Of a stretch of DNA of 13,852 nucleotides, positions 13,713 to 13,852 are shown in pieces; positions within the stretch are counted from its first letter, which is position 1; the number at the start of each line of letters is the position of its first letter. The position numbers and the translations under genes were made by a program. The DNA lies in assembly GCA_020528935.1 (NCBI GenBank), contig JAJDFU010000676.1, positions 1 to 13,852 on the forward strand, written 5' to 3'. The notes beneath the pieces are model-generated. The model saw only the letters and a list, made by a program, of their open reading frames with translations. It had not been told where the DNA came from and did no database searches. This DNA comes from Saprospiraceae bacterium. Its GTDB lineage: Bacteria > Bacteroidota > Bacteroidia > Chitinophagales > Saprospiraceae.

Positions 13713-13759
13713 TAGGTCGTTTTTATGTCGCTCAATCGAGCAGCTTTATTCGCAATGGT

Positions 13760-13852
13760 TTATCCTTCCAGTTCTTCATCCCGGTTGTGCACCTTCGCGG
13801 AGTACATCACCGAGGGCATGGTGTTGGTCTCTTCCAGCACCAGGTAGTTCAG
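13760..13852 (-). CDS. actB: Alternative complex III Fe-S subunit ActB, last 30 residues only
   Basis: This minus-strand frame runs in from the right edge and ends at TAA (13762-13760), giving 30 residues: LNYLVLEETNTMPSVMYSAK followed by VHNRDEELEG. The pattern VLEE-x-P-x-VMY-x-KV-x-N matches the C-terminus of the ACIII iron-sulfur subunit (a molybdopterin-oxidoreductase-like protein that lacks the molybdenum cofactor and carries Fe-S clusters). Position just before actC agrees. The fragment is too short to show any cluster ligand, so the call rests on this ending plus gene order. Confidence 0.85.
   Translation of the reverse strand: MNYLVLEETNTMPSVMYSAKVHNRDEELEG

Noticed and set aside
13713..13759. 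GCTC/GAGC repeat upstream of actC
   Set aside because: A 4-bp stem in a 47-base spacer is expected by chance.

Overview
The window is almost entirely one minus-strand respiratory gene cluster. The kind of genes and their order point to a Bacteroidota bacterium. A Saprospiria-like member with GC in the mid-50s, judged by eye, is my best guess, but the class is an inference. Reading in the direction of transcription (right to left), it begins with the last 30 codons of actB. It continues with actC, actD, actE and actF of alternative complex III (ACIII, a quinol:cytochrome c/oxidase oxidoreductase). Then come the cytochrome aa3 oxidase genes coxB (subunit II), coxA (subunit I), ctaB (heme O synthase), two subunit III genes and coxD (small subunit IV). 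A 226-base structured spacer with a terminator-like hairpin follows. The last three genes look like assembly functions: a cysteine-free SCO-like protein, a DUF420/CtaM-like membrane protein, and a small membrane protein with a Cys-Pro-Met-Cys motif.

At the far left, on the plus strand and convergent with the cluster, is the 3' part of an M32-family zinc carboxypeptidase. Its stop codon directly abuts the stop codon of the last cluster gene.

The expected system is a quinol-oxidising ACIII physically and genetically coupled to an A1-type aa3 oxidase, as in the Flavobacterium johnsoniae ACIII-aa3 supercomplex. ActC and ActF are the quinone-side membrane subunits. ActB carries Fe-S clusters and ActE is the monoheme cytochrome that can hand electrons to CuA in CoxB. 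CoxA has every heme, CuB, D-channel and K-channel residue I looked for. CtaB supplies heme O. The heme A synthase (ctaA), actA and most of actB are not in the window.

The most unusual part is the assembly end (1441-3058). The SCO-like protein has no cysteine at all, so it cannot bind copper by the usual CxxxC. The DUF420 protein carries a canonical 12-residue EF-hand/dockerin-type calcium loop in a predicted periplasmic loop. The neighbouring small protein offers a periplasmic CPMC pair. Non-coding features of interest are an 18-bp-arm hairpin between coxA and ctaB that pairs a perfect Shine-Dalgarno sequence with an anti-Shine-Dalgarno-like arm, a 25-bp palindrome at the act/cox junction, and the hairpin-rich spacer after coxD.
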